In this document: positions 22,255-30,118 of the stretch, piece by piece
Layout of the letters: every line of letters begins with the position of its first letter
How positions within the stretch are numbered: position 1 is the first letter of the stretch
Source of the DNA: an uncultured Bacilli bacterium
GTDB taxonomy: Bacteria; Bacillota_I; Bacilli_A; RF39; UBA660
DNA: 32,186 nucleotides
Assembly: GCA_948874605.1 (NCBI GenBank)
Contig: CAQRXS010000005.1
Coordinates: forward strand, 1-32,186
Reading direction: 5' to 3'
Notes under the pieces: generated by a model
The model's database searches: none
The model's input: the letters and a program-made list of their open reading frames with translations, nothing else
Told to the model about the DNA's origin: nothing
Translations under genes and position numbers: made by a program

Positions 22255-22284
22255 ACATTCTACCATAAACTTATAGAATGTCAA
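22255..22284 (-). promoter_or_regulatory. Promoter of the T-box operon, overlapping the end of spoVT
   Basis: On the minus strand TTGACA (22284-22279), a 16-bp spacer and TGG-TAGAAT (-10 at 22262-22257) make a strong promoter inside the last codons of spoVT. A perfect 8-bp dyad ACATTCTA/TAGAATGT (22281-22274 and 22262-22255) overlaps the -35 and -10 boxes. The dyad has no T-run and contains the spoVT stop in its loop, so it may be an operator or a hairpin ending the spoVT message. Confidence 0.75.
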
Positions 22285-22786
22285 TTTTATTTACTAAGAT
22301 TTTTACTAAAAAATTTACAAAGTTTCTCATATAAGAAAGTAAAGGTTGAGTGTTATAAAGTACAACTAATCCAACTGCATCTGTAGAAACAATGATAGGA
22401 ACAACTAAATAATAGCCCTGTTTCTCTATATCTTCAAAAATACATTCACTGGTTGCTGATTCATAAATCTCACGATCCTCAAGCAATTTGGCCAATTTAA
22501 AATTTACTGAATGATTTAAAAATTCAGGAATAGTACCAGAAATAACTGTTTCTCGATCTGTAACAAAAATATCTAATTTCATTTCTTCGACAGTAAATTC
22601 ACATAATTTTTGAGCCAGTACATTATAAGGTAATAAGCGAGAATATTTTTGCAAATAAATACCTTCTTTATCTACAAATATTTCTAAATCTTCTCCATCC
22701 TTAATTCCCAAAGAACGACGAATCTCTTTTGGTAATACGATTCTTCCCAGCTCATCTATTTTTCGTATAATTCCAGTTTCTTTCAA
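22271..22786 (-). CDS. spoVT: Stage V sporulation protein T (SpoVT)
   Basis: The protein has an N-terminal AbrB-type swapped-hairpin DNA-binding domain (IIRKIDELGRIVLPKEIRRSL, ending near residue 50) and a C-terminal GAF-like domain (about 55-171). SpoVT is a forespore transcription factor that modulates sigma-G genes in Bacillus and is conserved in spore-forming Bacillota. It starts with TTG at 22786, where the family-typical MKxTGI begins; GGAG lies upstream. It follows mfd as in B. subtilis, but here the pair sits upstream of metG, in the place where Bacillus has abrB, a related regulator. The 3' end carries the promoter of the T-box operon. Confidence 0.95.
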   Translation of the reverse strand: MKETGIIRKIDELGRIVLPKEIRRSLGIKDGEDLEIFVDKEGIYLQKYSRLLPYNVLAQKLCEFTVEEMKLDIFVTDRETVISGTIPEFLNHSVNFKLAKLLEDREIYESATSECIFEDIEKQGYYLVVPIIVSTDAVGLVVLYNTQPLLSYMRNFVNFLVKILVNKIDIL

Positions 22787-22832
22787 ACTTCTTCACTCCA
22801 TTCTAGAGCTAGTTTAAACAAAACAAATAAAT

Positions 22833-25800
22833 TTATACTTGCAAATCATCATGAATTTTTTGCAAGAGAGGAACAACATAATAGATGAAATGCTGCTCTA
22901 AATGTTTAATTGGTAAACGTAAACTAATTTCCCTATTTTCATACTTCATTTGGAACTTCGGATGTATATTAAATACTTCCAAAAAAAGTTTATCTCCCTT
23001 AATATTAGACGATACTTTTTCTGGTAATATAATTTGTATAAACTGATCATTCTGTTTAACTTGTGTAATACCCAATTGTTCTGCTAATTTTTCAAACCAT
23101 TCCTCATACATATAAATTTCCATATTATCCGTTATACAACCAAAACGATCAATTAAAATCTTTCGAACTTCTTCAAATTTCTCATAAGAGTCGATTTCAT
23201 TAATCATCTTATGAATTTCTATTTTTATTGCTTCATCCGAAACATAACTATCCTCAATATGAGTTTCAACATTAATTAATGCATCATGTTCTTCTTCGCT
23301 TTCTACATATTGTCCCTGAAGACGTTTCATTTCTTCTTCAACCATTTTCATATACAAACTAATTCCTACAGTATCTACAAAACCAGCCTGCTCACTTCCT
23401 AGTAAATCTCCAGCTCCACGAATTGATAAATCTCGCATCGCAATTTTGTACCCACTTCCAAGTTCCGTAAAATCACGAATAGCTTGTAACCTTTTCACGG
23501 CAATATCATTTAACATTTTTGATTTATCAAATAAAAGATACGCATAAGCAATTTTATTACTTCGACCAACTCTACCTCGCAGTTGATACAATTGGCTTAA
23601 TCCAAAACGATCGGCATCATAGATAATTAAAGTATTTGCATTTGGAATATCAATACCAGTCTCAATAATCGTTGTACTTACTAAAATATCAAATTCATGA
23701 GAAATAAAGCTAGACATGATATCATCTAATTCGTTTTTATTCATCTGACCGTGTGCATAACGAATACGAGCCTCTGGAACTAACTTTTGTAAACGACTCA
23801 TCTTTTCTTCAATCGTCTCAACACGATTATATAACACAAAAATTTGACCATCACGAGCAAGTTCTTTGTAAATAGCATCACGAACAAGTAAATCACTATC
23901 TTGCACCACATAAGTTTGAACAGGATAACGATTTACAGGTGGTGTATCTATGATAGACAAATCTCGAAGCCCAGACAAACTCATTTTGAGAGTACGAGGA
24001 ATAGGAGTTGCAGATAAAGTAAGAACATTAACATCTTCTTTTAATTGTTTAATTTTTTCCTTATGCGTAACTCCGAATCGTTGTTCTTCATCAATCACTA
24101 ATAAACCAAGCTTTTTAGGTTGTACTTCACTTCCAAGTAATCGATGAGTCCCAAAAACTATATCAATCTTTCCACTTTTTAATCCCGCTAAAATCTCACG
24201 AGCTTCTTTTGTACTAGTAAAACGATTAAATAAGCGAATTTCAAGAGGATAACTTTTAAAGCGATTCATAGCCGATTCATATTGTTGTTTCGATAAAATT
24301 GTCGTAGGACAAAGATATAACACTTGTTTATTGTTACACACGGCTTTAAACATTGCACGAAATGCAACTTCTGTTTTCCCAAAACCTACATCTCCACATA
24401 ATAAACGATCCATAGGAACCGAAGAGTCCATATCTCGAAGAATATCAGCAATAGCTCGTTCTTGATCTTTTGTTTCTTCATACAAAAACTCATTTGCAAA
24501 AATATTCTCTTCAGGATAATCCTTATAAGATTCTCCCACTGTACTTTTACGTTTCGCATATAATTTTATCAATTCCCCAGAAATATCTTTAATTTTCTTT
24601 TGAATGGATTGCTTCTTACGAGCCCAATTAGTTGAACCAAGCTTATTAACCTGAGGTTTCATTCCATCCTTATCACTATATTTATAAATAGAAGAAATCT
24701 TTTCTACCGGAATATACACCTTATCATTACCTAAATAAGAAATTTGAATGTAATCTTTCTTAATCCCATGATTTTCTAATGTAACAACTCCACAATAAAC
24801 TCCTATTCCATGAGCACGATGAACAACATAATCACCGGTTTGTAAAGCATCTAAAGTCTGAACTTTTTTACCAATATGTAAATTATTTTTATACTTTATC
24901 TCTTCTTTGATATGTTCGATATCATATTCAGATATTACTATATAATTATCCCAACAAAACCCTTTATTTAGTTTACCATTATAAATATTGATAGCATTTT
25001 CATGCGGAATAATATCTTTTAAAAGAACCACATTTCCATCAAATAAGTCTTTAATTTCTTTGATTTGATTTTGTGTTGATAATACAAACATGACTGTTTT
25101 TTTATGTAAAATATAGCCTAAAACTGCATTTTTCAATTTTTCAAAATTACCTTGAAAATTTTCAATTTCTCGCGTAGAAAAAGATAAAACGTTTTTCTTA
25201 TTCATAGAGTTTGCAATTGTATTTAAATATAATATCTTTTCTGGTTGCAACTCTTCTAAATTCCAAAAATGCTTTTTATCTGCAGTTCCTTGTTCTTTAT
25301 TATAAAGCAAGGATTCTTCCACTAATTTTTTATAATTAACTTCTAACTGCGAATAATCATAAAAAATAACAGTTGAATCACCACTATAATCAAAGAGTGT
25401 GCTATAGCTTTCTGTTTCAATTTCATCAATAGGCAAACAACTAACTGATTCTATATTTTCAACAGTTCGTTGCGTTTCTTCATCAAAATAACGAATTGAT
25501 TCAATATCATCGCCAAAGAATTCAATTCGTATTGGCTTAGACTGCTGAGCCAAAAAAACATCTAATACAAAACCACGAACTGCATATTCCCCTGTAGAAG
25601 TAACCATGGAATCTCGATGATATCCTAATTTTTCTAAGATTTCTACTAATTTATCACGTGCAATAGAACTACCTACTTTTAATTCTATTTTTAAACTGGA
25701 TTGTACGCTTTTAGAAGGTAACATTCTTAAATACCCCATTAAATTCGTAACAATAATAGAGGGACCTTCCTGTATTTTTTCTAAAGTTTCAAGACGTTTT

Positions 25801-26051
25801 AACTTTAATTCTGGCGAAACAGCAAGAGCCACTGATGTAAAAAAATCATCCATAGGTAGTAAAAAGGCCTTATCAGTATAAGTTTCTAAAGAACGATGAA
25901 TTTTATTTGCATCATATAAATTACTTGTGACTACAACAACAGACTTTTCGTATCTTTTAAAACATTCTAACACGTAAAAAACGGATAACTCATTTGTTAG
26001 TCCTTCAATTATAGCATTATTTTGAAAAGAGAACTCATCAAATTTGCTCAT
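22833..26051 (-). CDS. mfd: Transcription-repair coupling factor Mfd
   Basis: This 1072-residue protein is Mfd: UvrB-like N-terminal modules (about 1-350), the RNA polymerase interaction domain around YVVHRAHGIGVYCG, and a RecG-like translocase with Walker A GDVGFGKT (Lys559), DEEQ Walker B (Asp654), SATPIPRTL, and the late QLRGRVGRS motif, followed by the autoinhibitory C-terminal domain. Mfd displaces RNA polymerase stalled at DNA lesions and recruits UvrA. It is slightly shorter than the 1177-residue Bacillus protein. Its ATG overlaps the pth stop (ATGA), so the two are translationally coupled, and spoVT follows. Confidence 0.97.
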   Translation of the reverse strand: MSKFDEFSFQNNAIIEGLTNELSVFYVLECFKRYEKSVVVVTSNLYDANKIHRSLETYTDKAFLLPMDDFFTSVALAVSPELKLKRLETLEKIQEGPSIIVTNLMGYLRMLPSKSVQSSLKIELKVGSSIARDKLVEILEKLGYHRDSMVTSTGEYAVRGFVLDVFLAQQSKPIRIEFFGDDIESIRYFDEETQRTVENIESVSCLPIDEIETESYSTLFDYSGDSTVIFYDYSQLEVNYKKLVEESLLYNKEQGTADKKHFWNLEELQPEKILYLNTIANSMNKKNVLSFSTREIENFQGNFEKLKNAVLGYILHKKTVMFVLSTQNQIKEIKDLFDGNVVLLKDIIPHENAINIYNGKLNKGFCWDNYIVISEYDIEHIKEEIKYKNNLHIGKKVQTLDALQTGDYVVHRAHGIGVYCGVVTLENHGIKKDYIQISYLGNDKVYIPVEKISSIYKYSDKDGMKPQVNKLGSTNWARKKQSIQKKIKDISGELIKLYAKRKSTVGESYKDYPEENIFANEFLYEETKDQERAIADILRDMDSSVPMDRLLCGDVGFGKTEVAFRAMFKAVCNNKQVLYLCPTTILSKQQYESAMNRFKSYPLEIRLFNRFTSTKEAREILAGLKSGKIDIVFGTHRLLGSEVQPKKLGLLVIDEEQRFGVTHKEKIKQLKEDVNVLTLSATPIPRTLKMSLSGLRDLSIIDTPPVNRYPVQTYVVQDSDLLVRDAIYKELARDGQIFVLYNRVETIEEKMSRLQKLVPEARIRYAHGQMNKNELDDIMSSFISHEFDILVSTTIIETGIDIPNANTLIIYDADRFGLSQLYQLRGRVGRSNKIAYAYLLFDKSKMLNDIAVKRLQAIRDFTELGSGYKIAMRDLSIRGAGDLLGSEQAGFVDTVGISLYMKMVEEEMKRLQGQYVESEEEHDALINVETHIEDSYVSDEAIKIEIHKMINEIDSYEKFEEVRKILIDRFGCITDNMEIYMYEEWFEKLAEQLGITQVKQNDQFIQIILPEKVSSNIKGDKLFLEVFNIHPKFQMKYENREISLRLPIKHLEQHFIYYVVPLLQKIHDDLQV

Positions 26052-26611
26052 TTAGCATTCCCCCTGTTATTATACTTTTCCATAGTAAGAGCAGTTCCAT
26101 TCGAAATCCAATATTCTATAATCTCTTGATAAAAAGAAAATGAAGCTGTTAAATCTTGTATTTGAGATTTAGAAAACTTTTGTAAAACATAATCGGCTGT
26201 ATCAATACTTCTATCATGTGCAATTCCAATTTTTAATCTACAAAAATCTTGCGTCTTTAAACATTGAATGATAGACTTAATTCCATTATGTCCACCAGAA
26301 GAACTATTCTTTTTTAATCGAAATCTTCCAAATTCCAAATCCAAATCATCGTGGATAACTAAAATTTCAGAAATGTTTATATCGTAATATTGAACAATTT
26401 TAGCAACAGCATTACCACTTAAATTCATAAAAGTCACAGGTTTTACAAATAAAACATCATTGAAGCCAATTTTAGTTTTTCTAAGCATTGCTTGGAATTT
26501 TTTTTCCAACGTAAAATTATCTCCAAAAGAATTTAAAACCATAAAACCTACATTATGTCTTGTATTTTCATATTCTTTACCAGGATTTCCTAAACCAACA
26601 ATCAATTTCAT
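26048..26611 (-). CDS. pth: Peptidyl-tRNA hydrolase
   Basis: This 187-residue enzyme frees tRNA from peptidyl-tRNA that dropped off ribosomes. The family motifs are present: GLGNPGKEYENTRHNVGF with Asn9 and catalytic His19, KPVTFMNLSGNAV, VIHDDLDLEFG and the GGHNGIKSI loop. In Bacillus it is called spoVC because a mutation blocks spore coat formation. It overlaps mfd by 4 nt and is preceded by the yabB-type methyltransferase gene with a short gap. Confidence 0.97.
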   Translation of the reverse strand: MKLIVGLGNPGKEYENTRHNVGFMVLNSFGDNFTLEKKFQAMLRKTKIGFNDVLFVKPVTFMNLSGNAVAKIVQYYDINISEILVIHDDLDLEFGRFRLKKNSSSGGHNGIKSIIQCLKTQDFCRLKIGIAHDRSIDTADYVLQKFSKSQIQDLTASFSFYQEIIEYWISNGTALTMEKYNNRGNAK

Positions 26612-26618
26612 AAGTTTC

Positions 26619-27329
26619 CTACTTTCTAAAGATATTTTGATAAGTATTCATATTTTTAATACTAATAGGTGCATACACTCTTGTCCCATATCTTCCATTT
26701 TTTACAAAAGTACATAATACAATAATAGGCTTTTCCTCGATTTTAGAGTGGATAAGCTGTAATTCTTTAACAGCCATTCCATGTTTATAAGCATATACGA
26801 AAATTTCATCAATTCTATCTGGGACATGAACTAAATAAAAACGTCCTTTATCTTTTAACAGATATTCTGCTTGAGAAATAATTTGTTCTAAAGTTACAGT
26901 TATCTCATGACGAGCAATTCTTTTCAATTCATTCTCGTTCACATGACTACCGAAGTTGTACTTAAAATATGGAGGATTACATAAAATAACATCAAAATTA
27001 TTTCCCGGGAAATAATTTCCCAAATTCATAACACTATCATTGATAAAGGAAATATTATTTTCCATATGATTTTTTAAAATAGACTGCTGAGCAAGAGAAT
27101 AAATTTCTTTTTGAATTTCTACTCCAATAATATCTTTTTTAAATTTATAATTTAAAACAATAGGTACTACACCATTTCCTGAACAAAAATCTAAAATCTT
27201 TCTATCATCTTTTTTTATTTCGGCAAATTCAGCAAGCAAAATAGAATCTAAAGAAAATTTAAAAGCATCATCATATTGATAAATTTGCAAATTAGGGTAA
27301 TCAAATAACCAATTAAGAGATTTCTTCAT
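26619..27329 (-). CDS. yabB: tRNA1(Val) adenine-N6-methyltransferase-like protein (YabB)
   Basis: The protein is a Rossmann-fold N6-adenine methyltransferase. It has the opening NWLFDYPNLQIYQYDDAFKFS, the SAM-binding ILDFCSGNGVVPIVL, a conserved acidic residue in IIGVEIQKE, and the catalytic CNPPYF motif typical of N6-adenine methylation. The E. coli relative (TrmN6/YfiC) modifies A37 of tRNA-Val, so the same reaction is likely but not proven. It overlaps the yaaT gene by 17 nt. This matches the Bacillus yabB position; the yazA and yabC genes that follow there are missing. Confidence 0.92.
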   Translation of the reverse strand: MKKSLNWLFDYPNLQIYQYDDAFKFSLDSILLAEFAEIKKDDRKILDFCSGNGVVPIVLNYKFKKDIIGVEIQKEIYSLAQQSILKNHMENNISFINDSVMNLGNYFPGNNFDVILCNPPYFKYNFGSHVNENELKRIARHEITVTLEQIISQAEYLLKDKGRFYLVHVPDRIDEIFVYAYKHGMAVKELQLIHSKIEEKPIIVLCTFVKNGRYGTRVYAPISIKNMNTYQNIFRK

Positions 27330-28104
27330 GATCTAAATAAACTTCCTTTACCTCATCATTAACCAAAACTTTGTATTTTCTATTCAAAGTATCAATACTA
27401 ATAACTTGCCCTTCGCCTACTTCCATTTGTACCTTTGCGCCAACACTTGGCATTCCAGAAGAACATCGAACATATTCCGCATCTTCATAAGTCAAACAAC
27501 ATAAAAGCCTACCACAAACACCATTAATCTTAGAAGGATTTAAAGCTAGATTTTGATTTTTTGCCATTTGCATAGAAACAGAATCTAATTTCTTCAAACA
27601 ACTTGAACAACATAACTTACGACCGCATATACCAATTCCACCTACTTGTTCAGCTTTATCTCTTGCCCCTACTTGCCGAAGCTCTATTCGAGTTTTATAA
27701 ATAAAAGCTAACTTCTTAGCTAACTCTCTAAAATCTATACGCTCATCAGCATAAAAATTAAATAATAACTGCTTTCTATCAAAAGTAAAACTAGCATCTA
27801 TAAATTTCATTGCCAAAGAAAGATCAGAACAAATTTTCTTAGCATCTTTAAGTGCTAAAGAAGCATCTTTGAGATTTTTTAGATATTGTTCATAATCCTT
27901 TTTTGTAGAAATACGCACAATCTTCTTTAAAGAATTAATATTTTCTAATAGTTTTTGATCATCATTTCTTTTTACAACACGACCAAATTGTAGTCCTTTT
28001 TCAGTTTCTACAATTACAGTTACACGATTAGGTATTTTTAACTTCTCACCATTAAAGAAATAAGACTTTCCTTTATCATTAAAAACAACTTCATAAATGT
28101 TCAC
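27313..28104 (-). CDS. yaaT: PSP1-domain protein YaaT (sporulation/RNA-processing complex)
   Basis: The 263-residue protein is YaaT: an N-terminal region binding the partner, a PSP1 domain in the middle (FNFYADERIDFRELAKKLAF), and two cysteine clusters CGRKLCCSSCL and CGRLLCCL. In Bacillus, YaaT acts with YmcA and YlbF (the Y-complex) to help sporulation and RNase Y activity, and carries an iron-sulfur cluster. The start is GTG at 28104, with AGGTGA overlapping the holB stop. It follows holB directly, as in Bacillus (holB-yaaT), and overlaps the methyltransferase gene; yabA is missing between them. Confidence 0.95.
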   Translation of the reverse strand: MNIYEVVFNDKGKSYFFNGEKLKIPNRVTVIVETEKGLQFGRVVKRNDDQKLLENINSLKKIVRISTKKDYEQYLKNLKDASLALKDAKKICSDLSLAMKFIDASFTFDRKQLLFNFYADERIDFRELAKKLAFIYKTRIELRQVGARDKAEQVGGIGICGRKLCCSSCLKKLDSVSMQMAKNQNLALNPSKINGVCGRLLCCLTYEDAEYVRCSSGMPSVGAKVQMEVGEGQVISIDTLNRKYKVLVNDEVKEVYLDHEEIS

Positions 28105-28108
28105 TACT

Positions 28109-28945
28109 TCACCTGCTCTCTAAAACAAACCGATCTATAAATAAATTAATGTTCACATTATAATTTAATTCGTCTAACAAAATTGAAACATAATGCATTT
28201 GCGAAAGAAAATATTCTTTATCTTTTTTTAATAAAAATTCTAACGACTTATATTCCTCTTGTAACATACTTTTACTTAACTTACATTCAAATAAAGATTT
28301 ATATATATCAAAAATACTTTGAAATAAATATAAACATTCTTTTTTATCATGAAGTAAAGGTAAGATAACAGACTTATTATATAATAATGTTTCATCATTA
28401 ACGCATTCTAGTTCTTTTATATAATTTACCGCAATGGATTGCCAAATCTTAGGTATTTGAATAAACTCTCCATTTTCATAAAAATCTAAAACAATTTGAC
28501 AACGGCTTTTGATAGTATCAATAATATTTTCTTTGTTATTTGTAATAAAAAAACCTAATATATCATCTTCTGGCTCTTCCAAAAATTTTAACATTGTATT
28601 TGCACTAGAAGCATTTAAACATTCAGAAGAAAGAATAATATACATATTATACTTTGAAAAAGTAGGTTTTGTTTGAAAAAAACGCTTTAATTCCAAAATT
28701 TGTTCTTTCTTTATATTCATTCCATCAGGTCGAATAACAATTAAACTAGGTAAACTTTCGGATTTAATTAAATTTGCTATTTTTAAATCTTCTGATTCAT
28801 CACCAGTACGATTAATAAAAGATAAAAAATCTAATAAATTATCTAAACATTCCTCTTGATTATTAGTTTCAAGCAAAAAAGCATGAGATAATTTATTCTC
28901 ATTATATTGTAACAATAATTCCTGTATCCCCTTGCTTTCTCGCAT
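28109..28945 (-). CDS. holB: DNA polymerase III delta' subunit
   Basis: The protein matches the delta' clamp-loader subunit: SHAFLLETNNQEECLDNLL at the start, NTMLKFLEEPEDD and the SRC motif (IKSRCQIVLDF). Delta' has no active ATP site, and none is visible here. It acts with DnaX and delta to load the sliding clamp. At 278 residues it is short against the 329 of Bacillus, mainly at the C terminus. It begins a run of closely spaced genes (yaaT follows after 4 nt). The start is ATG at 28945 with AGGTGATT upstream. The tmk, yaaQ and yaaR genes that normally precede it are absent. Confidence 0.92.
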   Translation of the reverse strand: MRESKGIQELLLQYNENKLSHAFLLETNNQEECLDNLLDFLSFINRTGDESEDLKIANLIKSESLPSLIVIRPDGMNIKKEQILELKRFFQTKPTFSKYNMYIILSSECLNASSANTMLKFLEEPEDDILGFFITNNKENIIDTIKSRCQIVLDFYENGEFIQIPKIWQSIAVNYIKELECVNDETLLYNKSVILPLLHDKKECLYLFQSIFDIYKSLFECKLSKSMLQEEYKSLEFLLKKDKEYFLSQMHYVSILLDELNYNVNINLFIDRFVLESR

Positions 28946-28963
28946 AAATGAATCACCTAAGTT

Positions 28964-29152
28964 TTATTTTACTATAAAAAATAAAATAATTAAAGATGAA
29001 AGCCCAGGAATCCCTAGCAAACTTACAATTCCAACTGTAAAAATATTTATAGGAATATAAATATGCAATGATGAAATAAAGTAGTTTAATCCATAAAGTA
29101 AACAAAATGCTAATACAATCTTTCTAAGTACTGCAATCGCTTTCTTTTTCAT
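28964..29152 (-). CDS. bofA: BofA family pro-sigma-K processing inhibitor-like protein
   Basis: This 62-residue protein has two hydrophobic helices (about 11-30 and 35-60) and the BofA-type C terminus, with INIFTVGIVSLLGIPGLSSL. BofA keeps the SpoIVFB protease inactive in the mother-cell sporulation membrane until sigma-K is needed. It is shorter than the 87 residues of Bacillus BofA, lacking part of the N terminus. It lies between recR and holB, its usual place in Bacillota. Sequence and position both support the assignment. Confidence 0.85.
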   Translation of the reverse strand: MKKKAIAVLRKIVLAFCLLYGLNYFISSLHIYIPINIFTVGIVSLLGIPGLSSLIILFFIVK

Positions 29153-29181
29153 AATAGAATCCCTCTACAAAATAATATGAA

Positions 29182-29208
29182 AAATCTCAGAAATTTATTC
29201 CGAGATTT
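29182..29208 (-). terminator. Hairpin after recR, possible terminator/attenuator
   Basis: On the minus strand AAATCTC and GAGATTT (29208-29202 and 29188-29182) plus an inner GAA/TTC pair, with one mismatch, form a strong stem; the loop holds the recR stop codon. The T-run is short, so it may only partly reduce transcription into bofA-holB. Confidence 0.5.
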
Positions 29209-29803
29209 GTTTTCTATCACTTAATGCTTTATCAATTGTCATCATATCTAAATAATCTATCTCTGCACCTATAGGAAGTCCATACGACAATCTAGAAATT
29301 AAAACGTTTTTACTTTCAAAAATCTTTTTAATATAAAGAGTCGTTGTCTGCCCCTCTATAGAACTTTTAAGAGCCAATATAAGTTCAGGATGATCTAAAG
29401 TATCTACTCTCTTTACCAAAGAAGAAAGATTAATATCCTCTGCACCTATATCGTCCATAGGGGAAATTAATCCATTTAAAACATGATAAACACCCTTGTA
29501 TTTTTGTGCTTTTTCAAAAGCTACAACACTTTTAAAATCTTCTACCACGCAAATCAAATTAGCATTTCGAGTATCATCACAACAGATTTTACATTTATCC
29601 ATATCAGTCAAACTGCCACATATTGGACATGGGTGCAAATCTTTTTTTGCTTCCACTAATACTTTACTGGCAAGCTCGAGCTCTTCTAAAGGCATTTCGA
29701 GAATTGATAAAGCCATTCGTTCAGCACTTTTCTCACCTACACCAGGAAATCTCTTAAAAAATTCAATTAGTTGCTCTAATTTTTCAGGATAAGATTGAAA
29801 CAT
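29195..29803 (-). CDS. recR: Recombination mediator RecR
   Basis: The 202-residue protein has the helix-hairpin-helix FPGVGEKSAERMA (about 19-31), a zinc finger with Cys59, Cys62, Cys71 and Cys74 (CPICG and CKIC), and a Toprim domain (VVEDFKSVVAFE and the HVLNGLISPMDDIG segment). RecR works with RecO and RecF to load RecA on gapped single-stranded DNA. Its ATG at 29803 lies 1 nt after the ybaB stop, the conserved dnaX-ybaB-recR arrangement, so translation is probably coupled. Confidence 0.97.
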   Translation of the reverse strand: MFQSYPEKLEQLIEFFKRFPGVGEKSAERMALSILEMPLEELELASKVLVEAKKDLHPCPICGSLTDMDKCKICCDDTRNANLICVVEDFKSVVAFEKAQKYKGVYHVLNGLISPMDDIGAEDINLSSLVKRVDTLDHPELILALKSSIEGQTTTLYIKKIFESKNVLISRLSYGLPIGAEIDYLDMMTIDKALSDRKQISE

Positions 29804-29804
29804 A

Positions 29805-30101
29805 CTACATTAAACCATCTAACATTCCTGCATATTGCCCCATTTTCTCTTGAAATTCTTTATCAATTTGAGCAATAGCATCCTTTACAGCAAGAACTAT
29901 AAAATCTTCTAACATTTCAATATCATCAGAAGAAAGACTTTCTTTATTAATACTACAACGAACCATTTCTTTTTTTCCATTCATAGTAACTTCTACAAAT
30001 TCATATTTCCCGGGAAATAATTTTGCATTAATTTCGTCTTTCTTTTTTTGTAAATCTTTTTGCATTCTTTGGGCTTGAGCCATTATACTTTGCATATTCA
30101 T
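29805..30101 (-). CDS. ybaB: YbaB/EbfC nucleoid-associated protein
   Basis: The 98-residue protein starts MNMQSIMAQAQRMQKDLQK, the typical helical opening, and continues with EVTMNGKKEMVRCSINKESL and a C-terminal helical pair ending in GMLDGLM. YbaB proteins bind DNA as dimers; their role in dnaX-recR operons is thought to be linked to repair or nucleoid structure. It lies between dnaX and recR as in most bacteria. Confidence 0.93.
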   Translation of the reverse strand: MNMQSIMAQAQRMQKDLQKKKDEINAKLFPGKYEFVEVTMNGKKEMVRCSINKESLSSDDIEMLEDFIVLAVKDAIAQIDKEFQEKMGQYAGMLDGLM

Positions 30102-30118
30102 AAAAATATTCCTTCTTT

